Assembly (NCBI GenBank): GCA_029866125.1
Contig: JARWZZ010000019.1
Coordinates: 62,001 to 126,000 of the forward strand
From: Limnobacter sp.
Lineage (GTDB): Bacteria; Pseudomonadota; Gammaproteobacteria; Burkholderiales; Burkholderiaceae_B
Direction: 5' to 3'
Length of the DNA: 64,000 nt
The notes beneath the pieces were generated by a model. It worked only from the letters and a program-made list of their open reading frames with translations. It had not been told where the DNA came from and made no database searches. Of the stretch, positions 44,860 to 53,916 are shown piece after piece. A program made the translations under genes and the position numbers. Position 1 is the first letter of the stretch, and every line of letters begins with the position of its first letter.

Positions 44860-45834
44860 ATGCTATTCCTCACCAACCGATTCCCGACAGCTTCAATTCG
44901 CTCCGTTGTAGGTCGTAAATTTTCTTTCGATCTCAAAAACAATGCATCCAGCAACTCATTTTTCTTCTGTAAGCGCAACGCGGAAGATGACCACACTGAA
45001 GTGGGCGGTTTCAATTTTTTGACTGAGCTCAAAAACAGCAAATACAGGCAAATTCTGTTGTTCGTGCATGGCTTTTCCAACATGCCCAATGAGGTGTTCA
45101 ACAAGGCGCTCCAGCTTCAAAAATTTTGCGACAAAAAGAAGCAAAACGAGGTTTTGGTGTTGCCCGTTATTTGGCCTTGCGATGCAGATTTTGGTGTGGT
45201 CAAAGATTACTGGGATGACCAAAAGTCGGCGGACTTCAGTGCTCAATCCTTGTCACGCGCATTGAATCGATTCATGGAATGGCGCGAGTCTGCCGCCAAC
45301 ACGCCTGAGACTGACCCCTGCCTGAAGCGCATCAATGTGTTGGCCCACTCCATGGGCAACCGCGTGCTGCGTGAAACCCTGTGCGCTTGGAATCGGTATG
45401 ATTTGTCATCCGGCGTGCCCCTGATTTTCCGCAACACGTTTTTGGTGGCGGCCGACATTGAGAATGAATCCATCCATCGTGGCCACTCGGGGGAATTGAT
45501 TTGCGACGCCTCTCGAAATGTAGTGGTGTACTACGCGTCCGACGATTTGGCGTTGCGCGCCAGCAAGGCCGCTAATTTAAAAAACAAAGTTGCATCGCGC
45601 CGCTTGGGCCACACCGGACCAGAAAATTTGGACCTCACTCCCAAAAACGTGTACGTGGTGGATTGCGATGACCTCAATAACCGCTATGACGAGCCCAAAG
45701 GGCACACCTATTTCTTGGATGGACTTAAAAAAAACGTACCCGGTGCAGTGTTTGAACACATCTTCTCGTGTTTGGAGAGCGGGCGCGTGTTCCCGCAGGA
45801 CGAGGTTCGCAGATCAACCATCTTGCGTGACTAG
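44860..45834 (+). CDS. Alpha/beta hydrolase, DUF900-like
   Basis: A 324-residue serine hydrolase of the DUF900 type. Visible: the oxyanion region FVHGFSN at 68-74, the nucleophile elbow AHSMGN with Ser164, an acid probably in YYASDDLAL and a late histidine (KGHTYFLDG). No signal peptide; cytoplasmic or exported by another route. Substrate unknown; esters or lipids are usual for the fold. The 5' leader shares a 12-nt segment and a hairpin position with MGW gene 1 almost 9 kb away, which suggests common post-transcriptional control. Confidence 0.83.
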   Translation: MLFLTNRFPTASIRSVVGRKFSFDLKNNASSNSFFFCKRNAEDDHTEVGGFNFLTELKNSKYRQILLFVHGFSNMPNEVFNKALQLQKFCDKKKQNEVLVLPVIWPCDADFGVVKDYWDDQKSADFSAQSLSRALNRFMEWRESAANTPETDPCLKRINVLAHSMGNRVLRETLCAWNRYDLSSGVPLIFRNTFLVAADIENESIHRGHSGELICDASRNVVVYYASDDLALRASKAANLKNKVASRRLGHTGPENLDLTPKNVYVVDCDDLNNRYDEPKGHTYFLDGLKKNVPGAVFEHIFSCLESGRVFPQDEVRRSTILRD

Positions 45835-45878
45835 TTCCGACGCTTGCGCATCGCCTGCCCGACAGTTCAGCAAGAGGT

Positions 45879-45919
45879 AATCCGCTACAATCAGACTCAA
45901 TGGTTATTCACAGCGGATT
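45879..45919 (+). promoter_or_regulatory. Inverted repeat upstream of the PQQ dehydrogenase gene
   Basis: AATCCGCT at 45879-45886 and AGCGGATT at 45912-45919, perfect 8-bp arms 25 nt apart, 24 bp before the start. Could be an operator pair or a leader stem. Confidence 0.4.
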
Positions 45920-45943
45920 GTCTCTGCAGCAGGGGTTTCAAGA

Positions 45944-47560
45944 ATGAGCAAATTCAAGACCGGGTCACAGATTTTCTACTCCTTCTTTTCTACAGTGGTT
46001 TTCGGGGTCATCCTTGGCAGCTTGATTCAAACCCAGCTTAACTTAAGTGCCTTAGGCCAGCTGGGAGTGCCCATTTCCCTCAACGAGCGGCTTCAAACCA
46101 GTCTGCATGATTTGACCAATTTCGCACCCGTGTATTTCATCCTGTTTGGGCTGAGTTTCTTGATTTCCCAGTCAGTGGCGGTTCGTGTTGCTGCCAAGTT
46201 GCAAAACGGATCTGACTCCAGCAGAAAATTGTGGTGCAGCCTAGGCGCTGCGGTGGGTCTGTGGGCCACCTTTAAATTGGTCGACAGTTTGGTGCCCATG
46301 CCAACGCTGATTGCCGCCACGCGTGATTTCACTGGGCAGTTGTTGATGTTGGTGCCAGCTGCACTGTCTGGTTATTTGTTTGCCAGCCTCAGCCGCTCAG
46401 CGCGGTTGGCTAACAACTACGCCCCGCAATACAAAAGGTCCTTCGTTTTGGTGGCAGGTGTTGCCGGGCTAGGGCTTTTGCTGACGCATGCCGATGGTGT
46501 TCAAGCCCAGCAATCCGAGGCTTACAAAATAGAAACTGTGGCCGAAGGTTTGCGCAACCCTTGGTCGATCGCATTTCTGCCCGATGGCCGAGCGTTGGTC
46601 ACAGAAAGGGAAGGGCGCCTGCGCCTGATCCAATCCGACGGTAAATTGCAAGCCGCCACCTTGGCTGGCGTACCTGCAGTGTATTCATCGGGGCAGGCAG
46701 GCTTGTTTGATGTGTTGGTTGCCTCCAATTTCGCACAGACTCAAGAAATATTCCTCAGCTATGCCTGCGGAACCCGCAGTGCCAACTTCACCTGCATCGC
46801 CCGTGGAAAACTCAGCGCCCAAGGCCTGCAAGATGTGAAGGAAATTTTCCGCAGTCAGGTTGAAAAGTCAGGCAATGCCCACTACGGTGGCCGCATGGTT
46901 TTGTTGCCCGACAACACCTTGGTACTTACCTTGGGCGATGGTTTTGACTATCGGGAGCAAGCCCAAAACCTAAGCAACCACTTTGGTAAATTGGTCCGCA
47001 TCAACACCGACGGCACCGTGCCCAAGGACAATCCATTCACAAGCCGCAAAGACCACAAGCCTGAAATTTACAGCTATGGCCATCGCAACCCTCAAGGTTT
47101 GGCATATGACGCCAAAAACAACCGCTTGATTGAGCATGAACACGGCCCACGCGGCGGGGATGAAATCAACATCATTAAGCCCGGCAGCAATTACGGTTGG
47201 CCTTTGGCCACCTATGGCATCGATTACAATGGCGCAAAAATTTCCCCTTACACCGAGCGGGAAGGCACCGTGCAGCCCGCCATGTACTGGACTCCATCGA
47301 TTGCCGCCTCTGGTATCACAGTGTATGACGGCGACCTGTTCCCCAAATGGAAAGGCAATTTGTTGGTGGGCGCGTTGGCGGCCAAACAAGTCAAACGAGT
47401 GGTGTTGGATGGTAACAAAGCCACCGAGGTTGAAAGCCTGTTCAAAGAACTGAATGAGCGTATTCGCGACGTGCGGACCGGGCCTGGCGGCGCAATTTAT
47501 CTGTTGACTGACAGCAGCAACGGGCGGGTGCTTAAGGTAAGTCCAGTAAGCGCGAAGTAA
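45944..47560 (+). CDS. Membrane-anchored PQQ-dependent aldose dehydrogenase
   Basis: A 538-residue two-part protein. The first 185 residues have about four hydrophobic segments (near 13-33, 60-78, 96-125 and 132-150) and a fifth at about 166-182 ending in AQA, then the soluble beta-propeller of the YliI/aldose sugar dehydrogenase family begins at YKIETVAEGLRNPWSIAFLPDG. HYGGRM, LTLGDGFDYR, YSYGHRNPQGLAYD and EHGPRGGDEIN match the PQQ- and calcium-binding propeller. The propeller should lie in the periplasm and oxidise sugars, passing electrons to quinone or cytochrome. Family members usually have only a signal peptide, so the multi-helix anchor is unusual and may be the electron exit. Confidence 0.87.
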   Translation: MSKFKTGSQIFYSFFSTVVFGVILGSLIQTQLNLSALGQLGVPISLNERLQTSLHDLTNFAPVYFILFGLSFLISQSVAVRVAAKLQNGSDSSRKLWCSLGAAVGLWATFKLVDSLVPMPTLIAATRDFTGQLLMLVPAALSGYLFASLSRSARLANNYAPQYKRSFVLVAGVAGLGLLLTHADGVQAQQSEAYKIETVAEGLRNPWSIAFLPDGRALVTEREGRLRLIQSDGKLQAATLAGVPAVYSSGQAGLFDVLVASNFAQTQEIFLSYACGTRSANFTCIARGKLSAQGLQDVKEIFRSQVEKSGNAHYGGRMVLLPDNTLVLTLGDGFDYREQAQNLSNHFGKLVRINTDGTVPKDNPFTSRKDHKPEIYSYGHRNPQGLAYDAKNNRLIEHEHGPRGGDEINIIKPGSNYGWPLATYGIDYNGAKISPYTEREGTVQPAMYWTPSIAASGITVYDGDLFPKWKGNLLVGALAAKQVKRVVLDGNKATEVESLFKELNERIRDVRTGPGGAIYLLTDSSNGRVLKVSPVSAK

Positions 47561-47724
47561 AACGTTTGATCAATCGCAGTGAAGTGTCGCCTAGCTGACT
47601 CTGGGGCTGAATCAGCTTGGTCACTTCCAAGCCCACGCCTACAGCCCAAGCCACCGGGCTGTAATATACTCAAGTTGAAATTGGCATCACATAATAAATT
47701 CACCATCCGGGGCGGATACGAGAC

Positions 47725-48552
47725 ATGACAATTGTCACCGAAGTCAAGCAAGGTCTACTTGAAATTCAAATCAATCGACCTGACCGCAAAAACTCTTTCA
47801 CCAATGCAATGTACACCGCCATCGGTGATGCATTTCGGGATGCGACTCAAAGCAATTTAGTCAAAGCCGTGCTGCTGAAGGGCCACAAAGACTGCTTTTC
47901 TGCAGGCAACGACATTGGCGACTTCATGCAAAACCCGCCCACCAATTTGGACGCGCCCGTGTTCAGGTTTTTGCGGATGATCAGCACCTGCCCCAAACCC
48001 ATTGTGGCCCAGGTTGAAGGCATGGCCGTCGGCATTGGAACAACCATGCTGTTGCACTGTGACTTGGTGTATGCGGCCGATACAGCCAAATTCTCCATGC
48101 CCTTTGTGAAGTTGGGCATGTGCCCCGAAGGCGGCAGCACCCTGATTGTGCCGCAATTGGCGGGTTATCAAAAAGCCGCCGAACTGCTTTTATTGGGCGA
48201 CGTATTCAACGCAGCAAAAGCCAGTGAGTGCGGTATCGTAACTCAGGTGCTACCTGCCGATCAGCTTGAAGCGCATGTGGGCCAGCAAGTCAAAAAGCTG
48301 TTGAACCTGCCAATTCAATCCCTGATCACCACCAAAGCCCTGCTTAAAGCCCATGTGAAAACCTCGCTGCCCACCGTGTTGGAAGTGGAGGGCCACGGGT
48401 TCATGAGCATGCTCAAACAAGAGCCCGCACAAGAGGCCTTTAAAGCCTTCGCTGAAAAACGCACGCCCAATTTCTTGCAATTTGAGGGGCAATCGCCCGC
48501 ACAAAAAGCCAATCAGCGGGCCAGTACTAGAGCTAAACCTCAGCCGTCCTAG
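47725..48552 (+). CDS. Enoyl-CoA hydratase/isomerase family protein
   Basis: A 275-residue crotonase-fold protein. The oxyanion-hole motifs are FSAGNDIGDF and MAVGIGTTML, and MCPEGGSTL carries a Glu in the position of a catalytic residue. Either hydratase or delta3-delta2 isomerase activity is possible; the single clear Glu favours an isomerase. The C-terminal 15 residues are an Ala/Arg-rich extension. Placed 47 bp before a thioesterase gene on the same strand, it fits a second fatty-acid degradation group. Confidence 0.9.
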   Translation: MTIVTEVKQGLLEIQINRPDRKNSFTNAMYTAIGDAFRDATQSNLVKAVLLKGHKDCFSAGNDIGDFMQNPPTNLDAPVFRFLRMISTCPKPIVAQVEGMAVGIGTTMLLHCDLVYAADTAKFSMPFVKLGMCPEGGSTLIVPQLAGYQKAAELLLLGDVFNAAKASECGIVTQVLPADQLEAHVGQQVKKLLNLPIQSLITTKALLKAHVKTSLPTVLEVEGHGFMSMLKQEPAQEAFKAFAEKRTPNFLQFEGQSPAQKANQRASTRAKPQPS

Positions 48553-48599
48553 GCTCTATCCACCTAGAATACAAGAACATAAACAAATACTCATAAATC

Positions 48600-49400
48600 A
48601 TGCTTCAAGCCCTATCGACTATCCTTGCCACCCGAAAATTGGAAGGTGATGTTGTTACCTTCAATGCCACAGAGGATTGGGCCCAAGGTCGTACCATGTT
48701 TGGTGGCTTCCTTTCCGCGCTTGCTGTGGTGGCCATGCGCGACACCCTGTCGCTGGACATTCCGCTGCGCGCTTTGCAAACCAATTTTATTGGTCCAGTG
48801 GCCGTGGGTGATGTGGTTTGTCATGTGCGTTTGCTGCGTCAAGGCAAAAGCGTAAGCCAGGTTCAGTGCGAAATTTACAGTCAGGAAACGCTGGCAGGCA
48901 TCGTGGTCGGCGTTTTTGGCGCTGCGCGTGAAACAGTCATCCCGAAGCAAACCCCGCACTTCGTCGCCTTGCCCAAAACAATCGACGAAGCACCTGCTAT
49001 GCCGTTCATTCCCAAAATTACCCCCAACTTTTTGCAGCACGTGAAAATACGTTGGGCCTTGGGTAGCTTGCCTTACATGGGGCAAGAGTGCTGGAAAACC
49101 GGCATGTACCTTCGATGTGAAGACAAAAGCCTAAGCGCAGAAGTGTTGGTGGTCATGCTCAGCGACGGCCCACCCACACCCGTGTTGGGCCAGTTCAAAG
49201 GCCCTGTCATGGCCAGTTCGGTTTCATGGTCTCTGGAATTGCCGCCCTTGCCCACCGAGCCTTTGGAAGAAGGCTGGTTCCAAATCGACATGGAAAGCGT
49301 TGCAGCATCCGATGGCTACATCAGCCAATCCGCTAAACTGTGGACTCCCAGTGGTCAACTGGCATCCGTGGGTTATCAGGTGGTTGCGGTCTATGGTTAA
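48600..49400 (+). CDS. TesB-like acyl-CoA thioesterase
   Basis: A 266-residue double hot-dog protein of the TesB-like/Acyl-CoA thioesterase 3 group. The N-terminal half has the hot-dog start WAQGRTMFGGFLSALAVVAM; the second half has YLRCEDKSLSAEVLVVMLSDGPP. It would release free acids from acyl-CoA in the cytoplasm. It follows a crotonase gene, which suggests a shared function in acyl-CoA handling. Confidence 0.85.
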   Translation: MLQALSTILATRKLEGDVVTFNATEDWAQGRTMFGGFLSALAVVAMRDTLSLDIPLRALQTNFIGPVAVGDVVCHVRLLRQGKSVSQVQCEIYSQETLAGIVVGVFGAARETVIPKQTPHFVALPKTIDEAPAMPFIPKITPNFLQHVKIRWALGSLPYMGQECWKTGMYLRCEDKSLSAEVLVVMLSDGPPTPVLGQFKGPVMASSVSWSLELPPLPTEPLEEGWFQIDMESVAASDGYISQSAKLWTPSGQLASVGYQVVAVYG

Positions 49401-49517
49401 CTCAGTGGTTGATCCCGTGCGCGGGATCTCCTGCAGATAATTTGTAAGCATTCGGAATCATTTCCGATTACTATAGCCGCTTATTCGCGATTCAAATTTC
49501 AAAAAGCAGGTTATTCC

Positions 49518-49688
49518 ATGACACAAAAGTCCACTGATCTTTCCAAGAATCTGGCTAAAAAATTAGGCCAACAAGTCAAAGGGCCTAAAAACCCAAACCG
49601 TTTTGGGCAAGCACCTGTTGACCAACCTGGCAAAGAAGCAAAACCCTCCAGCATTTTGAGCCAATTGCTTAAGCGTCAAATGACTTGA
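49518..49688 (+). CDS. Small basic protein, 56 residues, unknown
   Basis: ATG at 49518 behind AGCAGG, ending TGA at 49686-49688. The product is rich in Lys, Gln, Pro and Ser (for example QQVKGPKNPNRFGQAP), contains no Cys or Trp, and looks largely disordered with a short amphipathic C-terminal helix (SILSQLLKRQM). No family recognised. It has a sensible ribosome site and codon use similar to neighbours, so it is listed as a likely small gene. Confidence 0.5.
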   Translation: MTQKSTDLSKNLAKKLGQQVKGPKNPNRFGQAPVDQPGKEAKPSSILSQLLKRQMT

Positions 49689-49747
49689 TTTGTGTTGTAT
49701 TATAACGTTCCATCGAAAACAGTCATTGAGTAGTAGCTGAGAGTAGT

Positions 49748-50644
49748 ATGAGCGTACCTTCCGACTTGTCCTTGGATTTATCCACTGGACCCTCCAATGT
49801 GCCTTTGACCAATCCTGGCCAAAGGCTGGACCCCAATCAAGTAGTCCCCCTGTACCACCAAATCTATTTGATTCTGCGTGAGCAAATCATAGAGGGTCAT
49901 TTTGACACCAAGCCCCTCCCTGGTGAATTGGTGCTTGCAGAGCAATTCAATGTGTCCCGCGTCACCATGCGCAGGGCTTTGCAGGACTTGGTGAAAGAAG
50001 GCTTGGTGGCGCGCGGGCGGGGCAAAGGCACGTTCGTTAAACCGCGCTCTGGTTCAGCCACCGGATCCGTCGGGCACAGCCAAACACTCAGCGCATCTGC
50101 CATGCGGCTTCAAGCCAGTGGTGACTCGTCTGACCTGCAGCTCATCACCTCCAAGCGAATCATTCCACCTTCCGACATTGCGCAGGCTTTGCACCTGCCC
50201 AGTGACGCAGTGGTGGAAAAACTGATCCGCATTCGGCAGTACCAAGACCAACCCATCGCCCACCTCACCAGCTACATTCCTGAAGATTTGTCAGGACGCA
50301 TTTGCCGACGCAGGTTGAAAGAATTGCCTATTTTGATGTTGCTGGAGGAGGCTGGCGTCAAGGTGGCCAAGGCCCGTCAAACCATTTCGGCCCGCTTGGC
50401 CGATGCCACTGTGGCCTATGCCTTGGGTGTGCCAGTGGGCGCACCTTTGTTGGCCATTTCCCGTGTGGCTTACGATGAAAACAACAGGCCTGTGCAATTG
50501 CTTCGTGGCTTGTATCGACCCGACCGCTATGACTACCGAATCGAGTTATCCCGCAAGCAAGTCAAGGGGCAATCCTCATGGCAGCATGTCAATGAGGTTG
50601 AATTTGCCTTCGAGCAAAACATGCTGGACTTGAACCGCTTTTAA
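49748..50644 (+). CDS. GntR family regulator with UTRA domain (HutC subfamily)
   Basis: A 298-residue regulator. Winged helix at about 30-100 (PLYHQIYLILREQIIEG, NVSRVTMRRALQDLVKEGLVARGRGKGTFV) and a UTRA effector domain in the C-terminal 170 residues (YQDQPIAHLTSYIP, ISRVAYDENNRPVQLLRGLYRPDRY). The first 30 residues are a variable extension. Targets may be the neighbouring acyl-CoA genes, but no operator was identified. Confidence 0.93.
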   Translation: MSVPSDLSLDLSTGPSNVPLTNPGQRLDPNQVVPLYHQIYLILREQIIEGHFDTKPLPGELVLAEQFNVSRVTMRRALQDLVKEGLVARGRGKGTFVKPRSGSATGSVGHSQTLSASAMRLQASGDSSDLQLITSKRIIPPSDIAQALHLPSDAVVEKLIRIRQYQDQPIAHLTSYIPEDLSGRICRRRLKELPILMLLEEAGVKVAKARQTISARLADATVAYALGVPVGAPLLAISRVAYDENNRPVQLLRGLYRPDRYDYRIELSRKQVKGQSSWQHVNEVEFAFEQNMLDLNRF

Positions 50645-50664
50645 AACCTCAGTCCAAAAGCGAA

Positions 50665-51072
50665 TCAGTCCAATGGGGCAACAGGGCGGGGCACCCTGTC
50701 TTGGTCCACAGCAACATAAGTGATGTAAGCCTCGGTCACTTTCACCACTTTGTCGGGGTGCAGGCTGCGTTGTGAATACACTTCCACATAAATCTTCATG
50801 GACGTGCGGCCCACATGCTCAATCTGGGCGTAAAAGCTGCACAAATCCCCCACAAACACAGGTTCTTTGAACACGAAGGAATTCACCGACACGGTCACCA
50901 CCCGGCCCCTTGCATGGGCAACTGCCGCAACCGAGCCCGCCAAGTCCACCTGCGACATAATCCAACCCCCAAACACATCGCCTGCGGAATTGGAGTCTCT
51001 GGGCATTGGTATGACGCGAATTACAGGCTCGCGGTCAACCGGCAAAAGTATTTTGGGGGTAGTGGTATCCAT
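50665..51072 (-). CDS. yciA: YciA-type acyl-CoA thioesterase
   Basis: A 135-residue single hot-dog domain hydrolase. The signature DSNSAGDVFGGWIMSQVDLAG at about 27-47 has the catalytic Asp region, and FKEPVFVGDL follows. YciA enzymes act as hexamers on a wide set of acyl-CoAs. It converges with the GntR gene (20 bp apart) and follows the SDR gene on the minus strand. Confidence 0.92.
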   Translation of the reverse strand: MDTTTPKILLPVDREPVIRVIPMPRDSNSAGDVFGGWIMSQVDLAGSVAAVAHARGRVVTVSVNSFVFKEPVFVGDLCSFYAQIEHVGRTSMKIYVEVYSQRSLHPDKVVKVTEAYITYVAVDQDRVPRPVAPLD

Positions 51073-51156
51073 TGGGCTTTAAACCTTGTTCTTATCAGAG
51101 GTTCTTGAGTTTATCTCAGCGCCTTCAGATGTTACTCCTCCAACCTCATTCCTGCA

Positions 51157-51990
51157 TCAACGTCCGCGCCGACCCCCATATTCTTTGTCCAAGGCTTCGC
51201 GGGCCATCTTGTCAATGATGCCAGGCAACAACGGCTTGACCAACATACCCAAACGGCCTTTCTGCGTCATTACCCATTCCCGTTTGCGTGTTTCCATTGC
51301 ATTCACAATTTCATCCACGCATTGTTCAATGCTCATTGCGCCGTCTTCGCTCAAGCCTGCAAAGCCGGCCCGCTGGCCATCGGCCGCCAAGCCATTTCTA
51401 CGAATTTCAGTGTCCACCACACCCGGGAAAATCGCGCAAACATCCACGCCCGAGTCCATCAATTCAATGCGCAAAGCTTCCATAAACCCAGCCATCGCAA
51501 ACTTGCTGGTGCAGTAGGTGGTACGCGCGGGCACCCCAGTTTTTCCCGCCAAGCTGGACACCCCAACAATCAAACCCTTTGTTTTTTTCAACTCAGGCAG
51601 CGCTTTGTGGGTAATCCAAATCATGCTCATGGTGTTGATTCGGAATAGCCTTTCAAAGGTTCCCAAATCAGTGATGTCCTCAAACCACGCATGCATGGAC
51701 ACGCCAGCGTTGTTTACAATCGCATCAATTCGCCCAAAAGTGCGTATGGTTTCAGTCACTAAATTTTCGCATTGTTCCTGTACCGATACATCGCACACCA
51801 CGCTGTAAGCCTTACCGCCCAAGTGGACCACTTCCTTGGCCACCTCTTCCAACTTACTTTGTGTGCGCGCTGCCAGCACAATTTGGTTGCCTCGCGCCAG
51901 TGCCAAAGCCAAACCCTTGCCGATGCCTTCAGATGCACCAGTAATAATGATCACCTTGTTTTGAATTTTGCTCACCTTTGTGTCTCCCAT
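51157..51990 (-). CDS. Short-chain dehydrogenase/reductase
   Basis: A 277-residue NAD(P)-dependent reductase with TGASEGIGKG, NNAG, a catalytic Ser in VSSLAG and YCTSK as the Y-x-x-x-K. GGGAGAGAG ahead of the ATG at 51990 supports this start (MGDTKVSKIQ). A C-terminal extension (MLVKPLLPGIIDKMAREAL) resembles membrane-attached dehydrogenase/reductase SDRs of the DHRS7-like group that act on lipophilic substrates. yciA lies 84 bp downstream on the same strand. Confidence 0.9.
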   Translation of the reverse strand: MGDTKVSKIQNKVIIITGASEGIGKGLALALARGNQIVLAARTQSKLEEVAKEVVHLGGKAYSVVCDVSVQEQCENLVTETIRTFGRIDAIVNNAGVSMHAWFEDITDLGTFERLFRINTMSMIWITHKALPELKKTKGLIVGVSSLAGKTGVPARTTYCTSKFAMAGFMEALRIELMDSGVDVCAIFPGVVDTEIRRNGLAADGQRAGFAGLSEDGAMSIEQCVDEIVNAMETRKREWVMTQKGRLGMLVKPLLPGIIDKMAREALDKEYGGRRGR

Positions 51991-52074
51991 TTCTCTCTCC
52001 CGTCTAACTCGTATGGATTCTTGTGCTTTACTGATTCCTTGATGCTTTAGTGTATTTCATTCTTTTAGTTCTCC

Positions 52075-53916
52075 ATGCGCCGAAACAGTAGCAATTCAGA
52101 CATACCTGCACAAAGACCCCGCAATCGCACCGATTCGGACACCCTCCGGATGCTCCTGCCCTACTTGTGGCAATACAAGTGGCGCGTGGTGTTTGCCATT
52201 GCCTGTCTTGTGGGGGCCAAAGTCGCCAATATGGGCGTCCCCTTGGTGTTAAAAGACATCATCGACACGCTTACGCCGCTGATCAACTCCAAACCCATGC
52301 TGGCCGCTGCCGCAATGCCCGTGACCTTGTTGATGGTGTATGGCTTGTTGCGATTGTCGACCACCGTGTTTACCGAGCTGCGTGAATTGCTGTTTGCCCG
52401 CGTCACCCAAAATGCAGTGCGCACCATCGCCATCCAAGTGTTTGATTACTTGCATGCGCTGTCTTTGCGCTTTCATTTGGATCGCCAAACCGGCGGAGTC
52501 ACCCGCGACATTGAAAGAGGCAGTCGCGCCATTTCAAGCCTGGTCAGCTACACGCTTTACAGTATTTTGCCCACCTTGGTTGAAATCACCTTGGTGATCG
52601 CTTACCTGTACTGGAAGTACGATGTTTGGTTTTCCATCATCACCGCCTCAGCGCTCATCTTTTATATTGTATTCACCGTCAAAGTGACGGAATGGCGAAT
52701 CCAGTTTCGCAAAACCATGAATGATCTGGATTCCAAAGCCAATGTACGAGCCGTAGACTCGCTCATCAATTACGAAACCGTCAAATATTTTGGCAATGAG
52801 CGTTTTGAGTCAGACCGTTACAACAAAAGCATGACCGCTTGGCAAGAAGCCGCCATTCGCTCTCAAACCTCCCTCACCATGCTCAACACCGGCCAAAGCG
52901 CCATCATTGCATTGGCTGTTACTGCAGTGCTGTGGCGCGCCACACTGGGTGTGTTGGATGGCAGCATGACGCTGGGCGACTTGGTCTTGGTCAACGCCTT
53001 CATGATCCAGCTGTACATTCCACTGAATTTTCTGGGGGTTATTTACCGGGAAATCAAACAATCCTTGGCTGACATCGAGCGCATGTTCAGCCTGCTCGAC
53101 CAGAATCAGGAAATACAAGACACACCCGATGCCAAGCCACTGGTCGTCCACGGCGGCCACATCCAATTTCAACAAGTCAGTTTTGCTTACGACTCCCGCC
53201 GGGAGGTGTTGCACAGCCTGAGTTTCGAAATTCCCGCTGGCCATACCGTTGCCGTGGTGGGCCACAGCGGTGCAGGTAAGTCCACTTTATCAAGGCTACT
53301 TTATCGGTTTTACGAAGTCAGCTCTGGCCAAATTCTGATTGACGGGCAGCCTATCCAGTCCGTCACACAGCGCTCGCTGCGGGCGCAGATTGGCATTGTT
53401 CCTCAGGACACCGTGCTGTTCAACGACTCCATTGCCTACAACATTGCGTATGGGCGGCCGGGTGCCAGCCAAGCCGACATCGAAGCTGCAGCCAAGTCGG
53501 CCCACATTCATGACTTTATTATGAGCTTGCCCGATGGGTACAACGCGCAGGTGGGTGAGCGGGGTTTGAAACTTTCAGGTGGGGAAAAACAACGTGTGGC
53601 CATTGCCCGCACCATCCTCAAAAACCCTTCCATCTTGATTTTTGACGAAGCCACTTCCGCGCTGGACTCCCGCTCCGAGCGGGCCATCCAGAACGAGTTG
53701 ACCGAACTCTCCAAAAACCGGACCACCTTAATCATCGCGCACCGGCTTTCCACAATTGTGCATGCCAATCAAATTCTAGTATTACAACAGGGTGAACTGA
53801 TTGAAGCCGGTAGCCACTCAGAGTTATTGGCCCTGAATGGGGAATATGCACGAATGTGGTCGCTTCAACAGCACGATCAAGGTAACCGGTCAAACGATGG
53901 AAACAAAATGGCTTGA
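52075..53916 (+). CDS. ABC exporter of the Atm1/HMT type
   Basis: A 613-residue half-transporter that would form a homodimer in the inner membrane. Six membrane helices in the first 320 residues, then the nucleotide-binding domain with Walker A GHSGAGKST, signature LSGGEKQR, Walker B LIFDEATSALD and the H-loop AHRLST. The Atm1 class exports glutathione-linked metal or sulfur compounds. The characteristic TVKYFGNERFE segment and the YREIKQSLADIERMF stretch support this class. Its end overlaps the LysR gene by 20 bp. Confidence 0.92.
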   Translation: MRRNSSNSDIPAQRPRNRTDSDTLRMLLPYLWQYKWRVVFAIACLVGAKVANMGVPLVLKDIIDTLTPLINSKPMLAAAAMPVTLLMVYGLLRLSTTVFTELRELLFARVTQNAVRTIAIQVFDYLHALSLRFHLDRQTGGVTRDIERGSRAISSLVSYTLYSILPTLVEITLVIAYLYWKYDVWFSIITASALIFYIVFTVKVTEWRIQFRKTMNDLDSKANVRAVDSLINYETVKYFGNERFESDRYNKSMTAWQEAAIRSQTSLTMLNTGQSAIIALAVTAVLWRATLGVLDGSMTLGDLVLVNAFMIQLYIPLNFLGVIYREIKQSLADIERMFSLLDQNQEIQDTPDAKPLVVHGGHIQFQQVSFAYDSRREVLHSLSFEIPAGHTVAVVGHSGAGKSTLSRLLYRFYEVSSGQILIDGQPIQSVTQRSLRAQIGIVPQDTVLFNDSIAYNIAYGRPGASQADIEAAAKSAHIHDFIMSLPDGYNAQVGERGLKLSGGEKQRVAIARTILKNPSILIFDEATSALDSRSERAIQNELTELSKNRTTLIIAHRLSTIVHANQILVLQQGELIEAGSHSELLALNGEYARMWSLQQHDQGNRSNDGNKMA

